DNA from: Escallonia rubra
Taxonomy: Eukaryota > Streptophyta > Magnoliopsida > Escalloniales > Escalloniaceae
NCBI GenBank assembly: GCA_033065855.1
Contig: JAVXUO010002367.1
Location: forward strand, 1-64,000
Length of the DNA: 64,000 bases
Direction of reading: 5' to 3'
Below are positions 34,601-46,941 of this stretch, piece after piece. How positions within the stretch are numbered: the stretch's first letter is position 1; every line of letters begins with the position of its first letter. Made by a program: the position numbers and the translations under genes. The notes below the pieces were generated by a model that saw only the letters and a list, made by a program, of their open reading frames with translations, had not been told where the DNA came from and ran no database searches.

Positions 34601-35377
34601 GTCCATAAGTCTATATGGTTATAACTTTTGGATTTTTTTTTTTCCCGTCTAGTAGGCTTCCAAAAGTTTCATTTTAAGGCTTCATTGTTATAGTACGTTG
34701 AGTAGAGTTTTTTTTATTAGTTTCATTTGAACTGTTTCTCCTTCTCCTTTTTAGATGGTTTTGGTGAAGCCCTCTTTCGATGCAAACAGTGAGCATGTAG
34801 GTCTATTATTGGATTGTGTTCTTTCTGGCCATAATTCATCTCAGCACATTTTTCTTTAGAAATTTATAATTTCCAATCTACTACCAACAATATCATTTTG
34901 TAATCGGACTGCACTTACATGATGTCAAGGAAAATCCTTGTCCTCAATTCTGGCATTTGTAAGACTCAAAAGGTAGCATTTACTGATTTTTGAAATTCTT
35001 TTTTCCGTGATTGTGCCCACAGATGGATGCTTTGATAACACATAGCTCGAAAAGCTATTATGCTTGTGTTGGAGAGAGCACTCATGCTTACCAGAGTCCT
35101 TCAAAAGACCTGACTGCCATCAATAACCGTTTAAATGGGTACAGATGGTTGATGACTATGAGTCAATTAGTTGGAAACTAAGTACATCCTGATATTGATG
35201 CCTTTGTCCTCTTTTTCTAGTTTCAGTACTCGGAAGCTCAGAGGGACACTCAATTTTGATGATGCCGATGTTGGCTTGGTTAGTGACTCTTTGGTGGCCA
35301 ACAGTCTCTACCTCCAAAATGGCAGCTGTGCGTCCTCGTCAGGTGCACTCTTCAAATCTGAACGACCTGAGACGTAG
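28678..35377 (+). CDS. RBR1: Retinoblastoma-related protein (RBR)
   Basis: Nuclear cell-cycle repressor that binds E2F and LxCxE proteins and is released by CDK phosphorylation. Eighteen exons, all phase-consistent: 28678-28767, 28944-29048, 29131-29273, 29362-29458, 29583-29629, 30438-30636, 30972-31038, 31155-31334, 31424-31617, 31726-32590, 32772-32934, 33052-33124, 33614-33790, 33870-33989, 34064-34205, 34352-34464, 35023-35138, 35227-35377. Total 1013 residues, the length of Arabidopsis RBR1. The N-terminal domain ([31 protein letters not shown]), pocket A (from [16 protein letters not shown], about 414) and pocket B ([43 protein letters not shown]) are intact. Many CDK-type SP/TP sites lie outside the pockets, e.g. 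SPAK, RSPKR, TSPVKDR, MSPKK. The C-terminus ([25 protein letters not shown]) is conserved. Exon 10 has an odd acceptor. Confidence 0.97.
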
Positions 35378-37287
35378 TGGTATGGTTGCTGCTGTTCTCT
35401 CATGTAAATCCTTCCCTGCTTTTTTGTGTTTTAGTCAATAGTCGAAGATGATGACACGGGGTATGGTATGAGCGGTGAATTATTGTACAATGGCCGCCAC
35501 AACCCCCTATTATGTATGTCTGACCTTGATCTTGAAATGAGATGCGTCCAATTCTAAGTAATTTGTCGGCATAGCGATTGGTTATGAACTACTCACATCA
35601 TAGTTGTGGTGTACATAAGCGAATACGTGTGTGCAAGTCTCGGTGTTTATGTCTGTGTCTTTGCCAGTCTCTGTGCGTCTCCTGTGGGGTAGACATATGT
35701 CAGAGGTCTGATATACTCATCTTTGAAGCTGTTCTTATAAACTGCTTTAAAAAGGGATTCTTGTATATGATCTCATACAGGCTTCTTGTAGTTCTTTAGT
35801 TAAATTTGGATCCTGCCATGCTGATAAGGTTGCAGCTCCTTCTGCTCAAGTGATATGTTGATATTTTCCTCTCTTAAACATGGAGTTGGAGCCCTTGGGC
35901 AGGTGGCCCAGGCACGAGGCTCCAACCATTTCAGGATCTGGCCTCAACTCTGCGGATAATCTTATATCTTGCTGGCAAAAGAAAAATAAAGTAGGTATCA
36001 TTCTTTGTGCATTGATATGCTCTTGCACTAGGAAATTGGGTCATAGTTCTAAGCTATATACAAGGTACAAGTAGGGATTGAACTGGTGGGTGTGCATTGT
36101 GTGCATTTCTAGGAGTTCCCATGATGATGTCTATGTAGTCCTCCATATGGCTATTTCCTCATCTTATTTCGTTTCTTTTTGCTGGAAAAGATTTTAAAAG
36201 CCGCGAAGGATATACGAGGTAGGGATCTAGTGTCACCTTTTTAAATCGAAATCATAATGATGATTTGACAGTTAGTGTTGATATTCATCGGCCTCGTTCC
36301 AACTGCTACCATATCACCATCATCCTCAAACCACCCAATTATTACAAATTCGTAACCAGAACTGTATTTCAAGGTTGAAATATCAGGTGGTAGTGGTGTC
36401 CTGTTGAACCGGATGATGAGGAAAGTATTGCTGGAACCCCCAACCACCTGCCGAATATCATGACACATTACCAGCAGTATCATCGTCCTGACTATTAGAA
36501 CATGGTTGGCTTTGTGTGTTTGTTTCTGGCGATCAGGGCCGAGATGTGGTCATATTGTCACTAGAGATAGAAGTGAGGGATGAACTGGGTGGTCCGTCGG
36601 AGTAGACAAAGTTGGTAAGAGCAGAGGCCATGAGGAGGAGCTGCGGTGCATGGATACAGCGGCTCATGGGTTGACGGATCTCTCATCTCTGCTGCATACC
36701 TTCCCTACGGCGACCTTCTTGCAAGCCTTCTAGTACCATCTGCCCCATCCCCGTCATGCAGATAGACGTTTGTATGTTGTATTCAATGTACAGGTTGAAG
36801 AGAAAGCAACGACTGCGAGTCCAAGGCCCAGGTCTCCGCAACTTTTGGCTGCCTCCTGCGCATGCTATCATTATATGTTATAATTTTCCTGTCCTCGAAA
36901 ACGAGTTGATCTCATTGGTCTTTCACACTCACCACCCCACGCAATCCCCCAACCACCCACAGCTGGTGGGGTATTGGAAAGTTGATGCGGGGTATATTAC
37001 CGTGAAGAACTATTCCTTTGTATATCTGTACCGATAAAATAAAAATACCATGAAGGTATACTTGGACACATAGCCTAGTTAGTACAGAAGACCAAAATTT
37101 TGTTAATAGTATATTATTTAAATAAAAATCAATACTTCGGCACATAGCCTAGTCGGTACACAGAGCCTATTGTGTGTGTGTGTGTTTTTTTTAGGCACAT
37201 ATATATATCAGATCAAAAGATGTAGAATTTATAGTAAGGTTAAGATACAAACTTACCGACCGACAATTTCGATGACAACCCATCCAA
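35378..37287. other. 3' flank of RBR and intergenic DNA
   Basis: RBR 3' UTR then plain intergenic sequence. Short frames carry no domain. A (TG)n run lies at about 37171-37184. Confidence 0.4.
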
Positions 37288-37296
37288 TAAAACATA

Positions 37297-38889
37297 GGGG
37301 TAATTAGCTAATGACCCTCTGTATTATATACAGTGTGCGATTCCCCTCTCTCTCTCTCTCGCTCTCCCCCCCCCCCCCCCCCCACCACACACACACACAC
37401 ACACAAAACACACATGGAAATTGGGCACTTTAGACGGATCCGTTATAAATAGCGTAAAATGACCAAAATACCCTTATTTCCTTATTAGCTAATGATCTCA
37501 TGTACTATACACAGTGTACAATTCTCCCCTCCCTACCTCCTACTTCGAAATTAACAACTAAACCCCCTCCATACCTACAGAAATTGGGCACCTTAGATGG
37601 AAACAGTTAAATTTAACAGCGCGTGGTCAACACACGTGTTGACTAACGATTTTTTTTTAAATGACAATTTTGCCCATGCCCTCCCCCCCCCCCTCCCTTC
37701 CTTCCCCCGCACACCCGTCAGACCAGTCCCCACCCCCTTCTGCACTACCAGATTCGCCGCAAACAAGGGATTGTCGCAATCTGCGCCTCTTCCTCTGGTC
37801 AGCCCCACCACAATCGACGCATTCACTGACCACACCCATCGGTCTTTTTCTCCGGTCACTAGGGAGTTACAACACCAAAAAAAAAAAAGAACCACGGTCG
37901 CCGTTGGTATATCATCGTCATCGCAAATAGCAACCATGATCGGCGTCGCAGTAACCACCACGACCGGCACCACTTCGGCCAACTCCCTCCCCTAACTTTA
38001 TAATGTCCGGCTACACATCGTCGCGAGTTGCCTCCTCACTATCACTTCCCATCGCCTTGCGTCTCTGCAAGCCAGTGGGGCTTCTTTATCGTCCACCAAC
38101 CGACCGGCGCAATCAACACCGGTAGCAGCAATCCCCACAGACGCATGCCATCGGCGTCTGATTGCTGTACATCCATCCAGATCCGCGCCATTACGATCGA
38201 CGACCACGTCCTCAAATCGCCGGTCTAACCTCTGTCATCGTGCTATCCCAATCCGCAACATCGCGCCAAGCAGCGTCGCAGGACCACCATGACCGGCTAC
38301 ACGTCGCTAGGGCTGCATCAGATTCGTGAAGACGTTGCCGCCACAGCCGCAGGCGAGTAACGTGTGTGTATGTTTGCAGTGGGTGCGCGTCTGTGTGTGG
38401 GTTTAGGGTATGTGTGTTCATTGTGTGTGTGTGTGTGTGTGCGCGCAATGGGTGTGCGTATGTGAGATTGAGTAAAAAGAAGGGATGAGAGAAAAATAAG
38501 TTGAAAGAATGGTATTAAACTTAAATAGGATAAGGAAATAAGGGTATTTTGGTCATTTCACGCTATTCATAACGGACCCGTCTAAAGTGCCCAATTTCCG
38601 TAAGTGTGGGGGGGGGGGTAGTTAAGTTTGAAGTGGAGGGAGGGAAATCGCACACCGTATATAGTACAGAAGGTCATTAGTTAATTACACCTAAAAGAAT
38701 GGGCAAAATTGTCATTTAAAAAATATATCGTTAGTCAACGCGTGTGTTGACCACGCGTTGTTAAATTTAACGGTTTCCGTCTAAGGTGCTCAATCTATGT
38801 AAGTGTGAGGGGGTTTAGTGATTAATTTTGAAGTGAATGGGGAAAATCGCACACCGTGTATAGTATAGGGGTCATTAGCTAATTATCCC
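37297..38889. mobile_element. MULE-type element with two interleaved kinds of terminal repeats
   Basis: Flanked by a perfect 9-bp target duplication TAAAACATA (37288-37296, 38890-38898). Both ends begin as inverted repeats of the GTAATTAGCTAATGACC type. Each side has two terminal blocks: type A contains GACGGATCCGTTATAAATAG (37434-) and type B contains TTAAATTTAACAGCGCGTGG (37607-). On the left the order is A then B; reading left to right on the right side it is also A (from about 38525) then B (from about 38700), so the pairs cross rather than nest. The GC-rich interior (37660-38350) has proline-rich frames on both strands that look like captured or low-complexity sequence, not a gene. Confidence 0.7.
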
Positions 38890-38898
38890 TAAAACATA

Positions 38899-40074
38899 AC
38901 TATGGAAACTAGAATTGCTAGGAAACAAAACGCCACAAGAGAATCAACACCACGAAAAGGAACAACAGGTTCTACACCAGCAAACCGTTTTTGTTGAATC
39001 CCATAGCTGGATCGGACAACAAAAGACATGAATGTTGAGGATAGAGCCAACGCCTCCGATTTCCCATCGGGTGATTTACTGTGAATGTAAAATCCTACTG
39101 TTCAACTTTAATGTGTTTCTAATCTTCTCCGTTTGAGCGTTAGACAAAGGCTTCTACCATCATAGAAGTTCATATTTTGGTTCATTTCAAGACCACCAAG
39201 TTTATACCTTTTGTATTTTGTACCACTATTAATGTAGTCAATGTCATTATGTAAAGGAGTGATCAAAATCAGTTCTCTCAAAAGCTGAGATAATGTTCAC
39301 AATTTTGGCGCCAACCTATGATGGAACTACATAAGATGTTAAGGTTTCGAGGCCTTTTACTAATTATAACCAAAATTTGTTCTCAACTACTTGATGTTAT
39401 TGCTATTTTTCACATTCGAGAAGCTTCATAAGTTCATAACTTGGTTTCTTCTAGACCAGTCAATTTTATATATCACTTTTTGTTATTTGTTTAGTATCAC
39501 TTTTAATACAATTCAATGGTCACCAGGAATTACCAACATCAGTTCTTAAAGGCCATAAAAGCTGAGATAGAGTTGCCATATTTTAGCAATACTTTATGGG
39601 TAACAATATGAGATGTTAAGGGTTTGAAACATTTTTTTATTATAATTATAGCCTAAATGTTGGTTGTAAATTTTTGTCATTATTCTCACATATCCGTACT
39701 TTGGTTCTTATAACCTTTAGCGGTGCTTTTTCCTAAATTGGTTTATAACATATATTGTACCACTCTTATTAAAGTAGTTGAAAAATGCAATCTCCAACTC
39801 ATCATATGTTCCTCAGTCCTCACTGCTTTTTCCGCTAAAATTTTTATTTTAGTGACAATTATTAACCTTTAACAAATAAAGAACAGGACGAAAAGAGCCT
39901 AAAAAGCTCCCATGTGCAACGTAAGGGGGGTGAAACCTATAATATACATAGCGGGCTGATCCATATCAAGCGTTTGATAACAAGTTATTTTTCTAACTTT
40001 GATCTAGCCTTCCGCTGAACATCACGAACGACTGAGATCTCACTTTTTTTATTTGGGTCTAGATAGCCTAATCT
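38899..40074. repeat. Degenerate ~300-bp direct repeats and intergenic DNA
   Basis: From about 39150 to 39850 a pattern recurs about three times with strong divergence: an ACTTGGTT/ATTTTGGTTC-like start, TACCACTNTTAAT-like middle, and CAGTTCTNAAAGCTGAGATA. Old tandem repeats are likely; no gene is seen. Confidence 0.35.
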
Positions 40075-40640
40075 GCAACCAGCGAGCGGCAATCTATATT
40101 CTCAATATTCCAAAAGTACCTCTACCCCTCTCTTTAGTGCGAAAGAAAAGTCCATGTAGCTCGCTCCTGTAACAAGCGAGCTGCTAGGACTTAGTTTTCT
40201 CCCCCCCCCCCCCAACTACAATCCCAACCCAGCACACACCACCGAACACAGAAAACTACGCACAAGCACACGCGCGCGCCATCACACCAAACAAGTCACG
40301 CGCAAGCGCACACACAAACCCAAAGAATGTATGTGTGGGTCACAATATGTGTGCAGGTGGGTGTGTCTCTGAGTGGTTCGTGAGTCAATATGTGTGTTTG
40401 TGCGTGTGTCATGGATCTTTGTGTGTTGTAGGTCGATATGTGTGTGGATGATGGTAGTGGTGGTGGCTAGTGGAGGTTGGTGGTGTGGTGGGGGTGGGGG
40501 TGGGGGTGGGGGGTGGGGGGGGGGGGGAGAGGACAATGAAGAAAGAAAATATATATATATACTTCAACAAAGCCTGCTTGATGCAACAGGGGCTTTTTGG
40601 GAATATTAAGAAAAAGGATGGCCCGCATGTTATAAGAGCG
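40075..40640. mobile_element. Possible TIR element with C-run, GT-rich and G-rich interior
   Basis: TTCTCAATATTCCAAAAG near 40099 faces its near complement (reversed TTTCTTAATATTCCCAAAAA) near 40590-40610, and GAGCGGC/GAGCTCGC-like motifs lie on both sides, suggesting inverted ends. Between them are a C14 run (40201-40214), CA/GT microsatellites and a G-rich run. No clean target duplication was found. Confidence 0.3.
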
Positions 40641-40780
40641 AGCTAGTGAAAGCATAAAAAAGTAATATGATGACATTTGTCTGCTATGTTTAGCATACGA
40701 CTTGGATCACAGCTAGATAAATAACATTTTATCAAACGCACAAGGTGGATCAGTCCCTATCCACACACAGACCCCTACCA

Positions 40781-41027
40781 CCACTGACAACTTAGCGAAA
40801 TTGTTAGCTCTGATCTGGTCATCCACATGCGATTTGTGGACAATCCAGGTTATTTTGTGTTTTCTTAAAAACGTCCGCCCTATAGTAGATCAAACGGTGC
40901 TTTTGACATTTTTACCCTTTCTTTACTAGAAAAAAAAAAGTTAACCATACGCCCTATCATGGGACGAGTGGTGTTTTTGACTATTTTCTTTGCTCTCTTC
41001 GTCTTTAACACACACACACACACACAC

Positions 41028-41066
<39 letters not shown>

Positions 41067-42250
41067 GTGTGTGTGAGACTGAGTTGTGCGGCTGTTGGGT
41101 GACTGAGGACAGCGGTTGGCAAGTCTGGGAGAAGGGGGGGAGCAGAAGAAGAGAGACATAACTTTTTTTTTTGTTTGCCTGAACCAACAATCTGTCCCCT
41201 AATGGGCAGACAATGATATTTTAATTTTTTTATTTGCCGCAAAATAAAGGGGTAAAATCATCAAAAGTCCCATCCGACCCATTATAGGACGACTGGATTT
41301 AAATAAAACGAAAAAAAATATATATCTAGATCGTCCACAAATCACGTATTGACGACCAGCGCAAATAGCTCAGCTATTTGCGAAATTGTTAGCTCTGATC
41401 TGGTCATCCACATGCGATTTGTGTACAATCCAGGTTATTTTGTGTTTTCTTAAAAACGTCCGCCCTATAGTAGATCAAACGGTGCTTTTGACATTTTTAC
41501 CCTTTCTTTACTAGAAAAAAAAAAAGTTAACCATACGCCCTATCATGGGACGGGTGGTGTTTTTGACTGTTTTCTTTGCTCTCTTCCTCTTTAACACACA
41601 CACACAGTGTGTGTGTGTCCCGTGTGTGTGAGACTGAGTTGTGCGGCTGTTGGGTGACTGAGGACAGCGGTTGGCAAGTCTGGGAGAAGGGGGGGAGCAG
41701 AAGAAGAGAGACATAATTTTTTTTTTTTGCCTGAACCAACAATCTGTCCCCTAATGGGCGGACAATGATGTTTTAATTTTTTTATTTGCCGCAAAATAAA
41801 GGGGTAAAATCATCAAAAGTCCCATCCGACCCATTATAGGACGATTGGACTTAAATAAAACGAAAAAAAAATATCTAGATCGTCCACAAATCACGTATTG
41901 ACGACCAGCGCAAATAGCTCAGCTATTTGCGAAATTGTTAGCTCTGATCTGGTCATCCACATGCGATTTGTGGACAATCCAAGTTATTTTGTGTTTTCTT
42001 AAAAACGTCCGCCCTATAGTAGATTAGACAGTGCTTTTGACATTTTTACCCTTTCTTTACTGAAAAAAAAGAAGTTAACCATACGCCCTATCATGGGACG
42101 GGTGGCGTTTTTTACTGTTTTCTTTGCTCTCTTCCTCTTTCCCACCCCTTAACACCACCACCCCATATACCCACATCCACCCACCTATCCACCATCACAC
42201 ACACACACACACAAAATCATAGCCACTCACAAAAGAGAGATAATGCTTTA

Positions 42251-42301
<51 letters not shown>

Positions 42302-42691
42302 CTGTGTGTGTGTGTGTGTGTGTCTCTCTCTCTCTCTCTATATCCCATGTGTGTGACTCTTTGTCTCGCGTGTGTGACTGAGTTGTGCGGCTGTTGGGTG
42401 ACTGAGGACAACGGTTGGCAAGTCTGGGAGAAGGGGGGGAGCAGGAGAAGAGAGACATAAATTTTTATTTATTTTTTTTGCCTGAACCAACAATCTGTCC
42501 CCTAATGGGCAGACAATGATGTTTTAATTTTTTTATTTGCCGAAGAATAAAGGGGTAAAATCATCAAAAGTCTCATCCAACCCATTATAGGACAATTGGA
42601 CTTAAATAAAATGAAAAAAAATATCTAGACCGTCCACAAATCACGTATGGACGACCAAATCAGCGCAAATAGCTCAGCTAAGTTGCAGTGG
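40781..42691. repeat. Tandem trimer of a long-TIR (hairpin) transposable element
   Basis: Three direct copies start at GCGAAATTGTTAGCTCTGAT: 40795, 41380 and 41929 (third ending about 42680); unit lengths are about 585, 549 and 750 bp. Each unit is an inverted repeat: its left arm (CATGCGATTTGTGGACAATC; CGCCCTATAGTAGATCAAAC; TTTTTACCCTTTCTTTA) mirrors its right arm (GATCGTCCACAAATCACG; CCCATTATAGGACGA; TAAAGGGGTAAAA). Adjacent units meet in the palindrome CGCAAATAGCTCAGCTATTTGCG-like joint (41360-41382, 41909-41931). The whole array has outer inverted ends CCACTGACAACTTAGC (40781-40796) and its complement at 42677-42691. Length differences come mainly from CA/GT microsatellites. Non-coding. 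Confidence 0.8.
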
Positions 42692-42706
42692 CGAGACCGG
42701 ATCAGC

Positions 42707-44999
42707 TCCCATCTGTATATAGCTTAATTACTTGCATACACAAACATAGAATAGACAAACCCAATCTCTCTCCCTCTCATGTGCTTGTTCTTGGAGAAAG
42801 ATTTGGATTAGATATCTTAATTAACAATAGAAAGAACATGCATGGTTCCTTTTTCTACTGCATGCAAGTCCAAAAGTATTGAGTTTCGCCGATGTGTATA
42901 ACTAGTAAACGGAAGTGCATGTTGTCACATGCAACAACCAATAAGGGCACTCTTCTTCCTCATCCTGATGGGGGACGACGACTTAATAATCAATTAGCCA
43001 AAGTACAAACTAAGTAAAATGTATATGTACATGCCCTTGCAACCAATTACAGTATATATTGTGGCTACCAAAAGCAAAAGTTGAGGTATTACGTACATAT
43101 ACAGATGTGGCCTCTATCTGAAATTGGTTGGGGGTGCTAATAGGGGAACGTGAAGAAAAGAATTGGTTGAGAACTGATCCTATATATTAATTAATCTCTT
43201 TATCAATGATTAATAGGCTTATCAAGTTAGTTATATATATATACTCATCATGTGGTTATAATATAAGTAATAATTATCTAACATGCATCAAAACTTGCAA
43301 AACTATTTTGTTTTCCGCAGCTAGCTAGCTACTGGATCGAGCTTCATTCGTTTTGGTCCTCGGATCTGGTGACTTGGGTCAACAGTCATCTTGTGTTGGT
43401 TCAAGCTTTGGACTTGAAGCCAGGCATGCAGGCCTCTTCTTTATGGATTGGCACATGCTCGAGGCCTTAATTTAGTACCTGTTACAACATTATAAGTTCA
43501 GTCACTACTGTACCTTGACCTAGCTAGCCTGCCAATTAAGTGCCTGCAAACATGTCTTCAGCAATCCTTAGGCATATGTTGCCTACCTTCCTATCATGCA
43601 TATATGTCAATTACAGCTTTGTTAATAAACAAAAGACGATGTCGTCGGCATTCCACGTGATCCATCTACTGGACCGATGATATATATAGTAATATATATG
43701 CATGCATGGTTAGTTATTTGTCAAGTCTTTTGGCCCTAATTACTCCATCTCAAATGATGAACCTTTGAATACAGGCCTCACTCAAGCTTTAATTTTTAGA
43801 CTCGGCCAGTCCTCAGATCGAGTACATTAGAATTGGAGTCCCTAGCCTCAACATGGTTTGCTAAAGTTTAATTCAACTCTGTGGGCTATATATACTGCCT
43901 ACAGTACCAAAAATGCATGCATGATTTTAGACTTCTAGGCATCCTATAGTTAGATGAGGGACGGACGGACGGACGGTCGATCGACGATGCATCTTTTTAT
44001 ATGAAAGTAGTTCTAATTATAATGACTCCTGATGAATGTTATAGTATGGGAATCTCTTTTCAAGTTCATCCCCACTGCAGTTAATGGCTCTGAAACAAGT
44101 CAAACATTTAAATTCCTAAAAAAGAGAGGGATGCAAAAACATACACACACCCACGCCCACACCCAGAGAGAACTCACATTCTCTCCCTTATTTTCCTCCT
44201 CTTCCTCTGCCCATTTCAAGGGCTTTCTGTCCAACCATAAGACGCCTTCCTTCATCTTTTTTTTTCCCTGTAGCGTGAAGACCTAGTGAAACCAAATCTA
44301 GCAAATCCCGCTCTACATGTTGTACTTATCCTAGCTACATCATTAACATATTCATTCATTAGTTTAGTGGCTCTTTTGTTGTCTTCAATGCGTTCACCAC
44401 CCAGAAGTATGCAACTTTAAATCATATTTACTGCTTACTACTTAGATCTCCACCAGATGTTGTTGCTAAAGCGTTAGCTAATTTCTTTGCACTATATACA
44501 AGTAGAGTAGTATTTAGGTATACATCATTTTACGTTGTGTTTAAGCATGACGTACATCGTTTATTGTTAATTTCACAGTTAGCTTAATTGTTCCTAGCTC
44601 ATGCATGCAGTTCGAGTTGGGCCAATTTGATCTTTGAAATCTAATCTTGCAAGAAAAGAAATGCTAGTCTACCCGTCCTATCAAGAGCAGCTCCACCTAC
44701 ATGAAGGCCTCAAAAACGTAATGGATATTTCACTGCAAGCAGTATATATGTAAGTCTAGACAGATCATGATCTCCCCTAGTTGGAACTTATTCATTACAA
44801 TTGCTCCAAAGTATGGCCACCCACCCTAGCTGAGAAGAGAAACTTGTCGCCAGAAGAAACATGAATACAAATATCATAAAGACGAAGAAACATAACATGA
44901 AGAAACTCTTTGGGTTGCTCAACCCGAAGAGTTACTAATCGAGCTTCATCCTGTAAACTACTCGTGAACAGACAAAATCCGCAGATGCATGAGTTTTCA
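42707..44999. other. Intergenic, nothing recognised
   Basis: AT-rich DNA rich in GCATGCATG and TATATA; one GGAC tetranucleotide run at about 43964-43976. No supported gene. Confidence 0.4.
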
Positions 45000-45578
45000 T
45001 TATATGGTGACGATGTTACTAACACTTTACTATAGATAGAAGTCTCTATATGCCCTCAAATCCGTAGTTACTTGGTGGGTCATATGCAAACACACACACT
45101 TTTGGCTGGGAGTACGAACTTCATACAAAGTTGTCTATATATATATATATATATATGTTCCTTTAACGGGAGTCCCCTCTGTTTGAATCCAATACAAGTT
45201 TGGTGCAATTTGTTGGCCTGCTCTACTCCACTCATAATCTTGAGTCTTGACCTTATAGTAACTGTAGGGTCCGTACGTAAAGGGGCACATGACTTATTGG
45301 TCATGACAACTCATCATTTTGTGTAACTTCTCTTGTTCTAAATCAAATTATTTGCAAAATTTACTCTTGTTTCTTTCCTGAGTTTTTACCTTAACGCGAG
45401 CGCGCACAAAAAAATTTCTAGTACATATCTGCACCCACATGTGATTACACAAATACCTTGCTACCATAGGCGGAATTACATTAGGACTAGGGGGGGCTAG
45501 TGCAACTTTTAAAATTTGATAGCTAAAATATGTGTATGAAAGAAATTCCTTAACTTGCACGATTTTTTCCTTCAGCCC

Positions 45579-45685
45579 CTAGTTTAACTCCCCTCCAAAC
45601 TTCTCTATTTCAGCATCCAAAGCATCAATTTTCTGCTTAACATCTGGCCTATCTAAGACCTCTTTGAAATTCTTATTGATTTCCT
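45579..45685 (-). pseudogene. Isolated exon-like fragment of an unidentified gene
   Basis: After an AG at 45687-45686, the minus strand reads EINKNFKEVLDRPDVKQKID and then ALDAEIEKFGGELN up to a TAG stop (45581-45579). Composition and periodicity look like a real, charged, helical protein C-terminus, but no partner exon is visible on either side. It is probably a gene fragment carried or left by rearrangement. I do not recognise the family. Confidence 0.3.
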
Positions 45686-45699
45686 CTACTCACATAATA

Positions 45700-46900
45700 G
45701 CAAAATATATATGTGGACTAAAACATCACAGTGTATCAAACTAAACAGAGAGAAAGCTTTGGATGTGAAGAACTATGTTGGTGTGTGTTCTAGGGTGTCA
45801 TCCGAGAGGCATATATACATGTATAAGAGGTGAAGTGGATTTCCTTGGAGGCAAAGCAAAAGTTTTGGAGCCAAATCAAAGGAAAAAGGAAACAGCCAAA
45901 TTGTCTTTCCACCTGCCAAATGTTTTGCACCATTTAAGTTCTATGGACAGTGTCTTTAATTTGTTTATTTTTTTTGTGTTGTTTGGCCTTGGTGTGAGTT
46001 CCACACTAATCACTTCTCTCTGTACGTACTTCTCTTTTGGGATGATTACCGGTTCTCTCGTCGGGGCATGTCCTTCCAAGCACAAACAATTCTAGAGAAC
46101 TACGTTCATTCATAAACTTGTATTCTTCTTTCCATTTTTGTTGCACCATTTTTGTGGAAAGGAAGAGGGTGAATTGAAACACTTGCATACACTGGAAATC
46201 ACATTCCATTTTACTAATAAATTTTTTTGGTGAATTCGATATAATTTTTGTACCAAAAAAAAAAAATCCTAGTTCTGCCCTACTCGCTACCTAGTTTCAT
46301 GCATATATATATATATATAGAACGAGTAAGCTCAAGCTTTGACAATAACCATGAGAACCCTAACTGGAAAACAGACCCGGGCCCCTGAAAGAGGCCGGGT
46401 GACGTTTTCATGCCACACGTACACGACGAAGAGCTGTAAAGCCAATTTCCAGTCTCCACGATTGCCAATTTCGATAACTTTGTCCCCATTCCATTCATCT
46501 TCGGTTTCTCCTTCACGGCACTTGGTCGATTTCTTGCTTAAAGATCGACTTCTTTGCTGGCTAGCTATTAATAAACCAACTAAACACATTCCACCGAGTA
46601 CTTGAATCGAAAGTCCTACCACAGATTAAGAGCTTAAAAGCAAAACCCAGTGACTTTTAAGCTCTTAATTTAATTTATAGTGCTTTCCTAACCAAGCATT
46701 CTAATTAAACTTCAGTTTGTTAATAAATTCTTGCTATAATATCGATAAATAACCAAAATTTAGAAAGAAAAAAAAAACTCAAACAGTAAGCACAAGAGAT
46801 CGATCGAGTTCATCGACATAGAATTATCAATAGACTTACAAATCATCATTATAGGATTAGTACCGAATCGGGTCAAGAATATGAGCGAATCATAAATTTC
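45700..46900. other. Intergenic, nothing firmly recognised
   Basis: Open frames on both strands at 46332-46622 lack an ATG-led or spliced structure I can support. An (AT)n run lies at 46302-46318. Confidence 0.35.
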
Positions 46901-46915
46901 ACCTAAGGCCTAATG

Positions 46916-46941
46916 TGTCTCAAGAACTTTGGCTTTGTCTC
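46916..46941 (+). promoter_or_regulatory. Paired auxin-response elements upstream of the GH3.17-like gene
   Basis: TGTCTC occurs at 46916-46921 and again at 46936-46941, a direct pair whose starts are 20 bp apart, about 650 bp upstream of the ATG. TGTCTC is the classical ARF-binding element found in GH3 promoters; function here is inference. Confidence 0.4.

Noticed and set aside
34755-34800. Possible extra RBR exon ([14 protein letters not shown]) after a TTTTAG
   Set aside because: RBR continues directly from SPLRSSK to MDALITHSS in phase; the extra piece lacks a good donor and has no counterpart in the family.
37593-37995. Long frames on both strands inside the MULE
   Set aside because: They are proline/threonine-rich low-complexity translations of GC-rich filler and overlap each other on opposite strands.
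42688-42882. Short frame after the TIR trimer
   Set aside because: No domain, no codon structure, and its start lies in the repeat border.
46332-46622. 96-codon minus-strand frame
   Set aside because: It begins at a GTG after a stop, shows no recognisable family and overlaps equal-sized frames on both strands; kept only as unassigned sequence.
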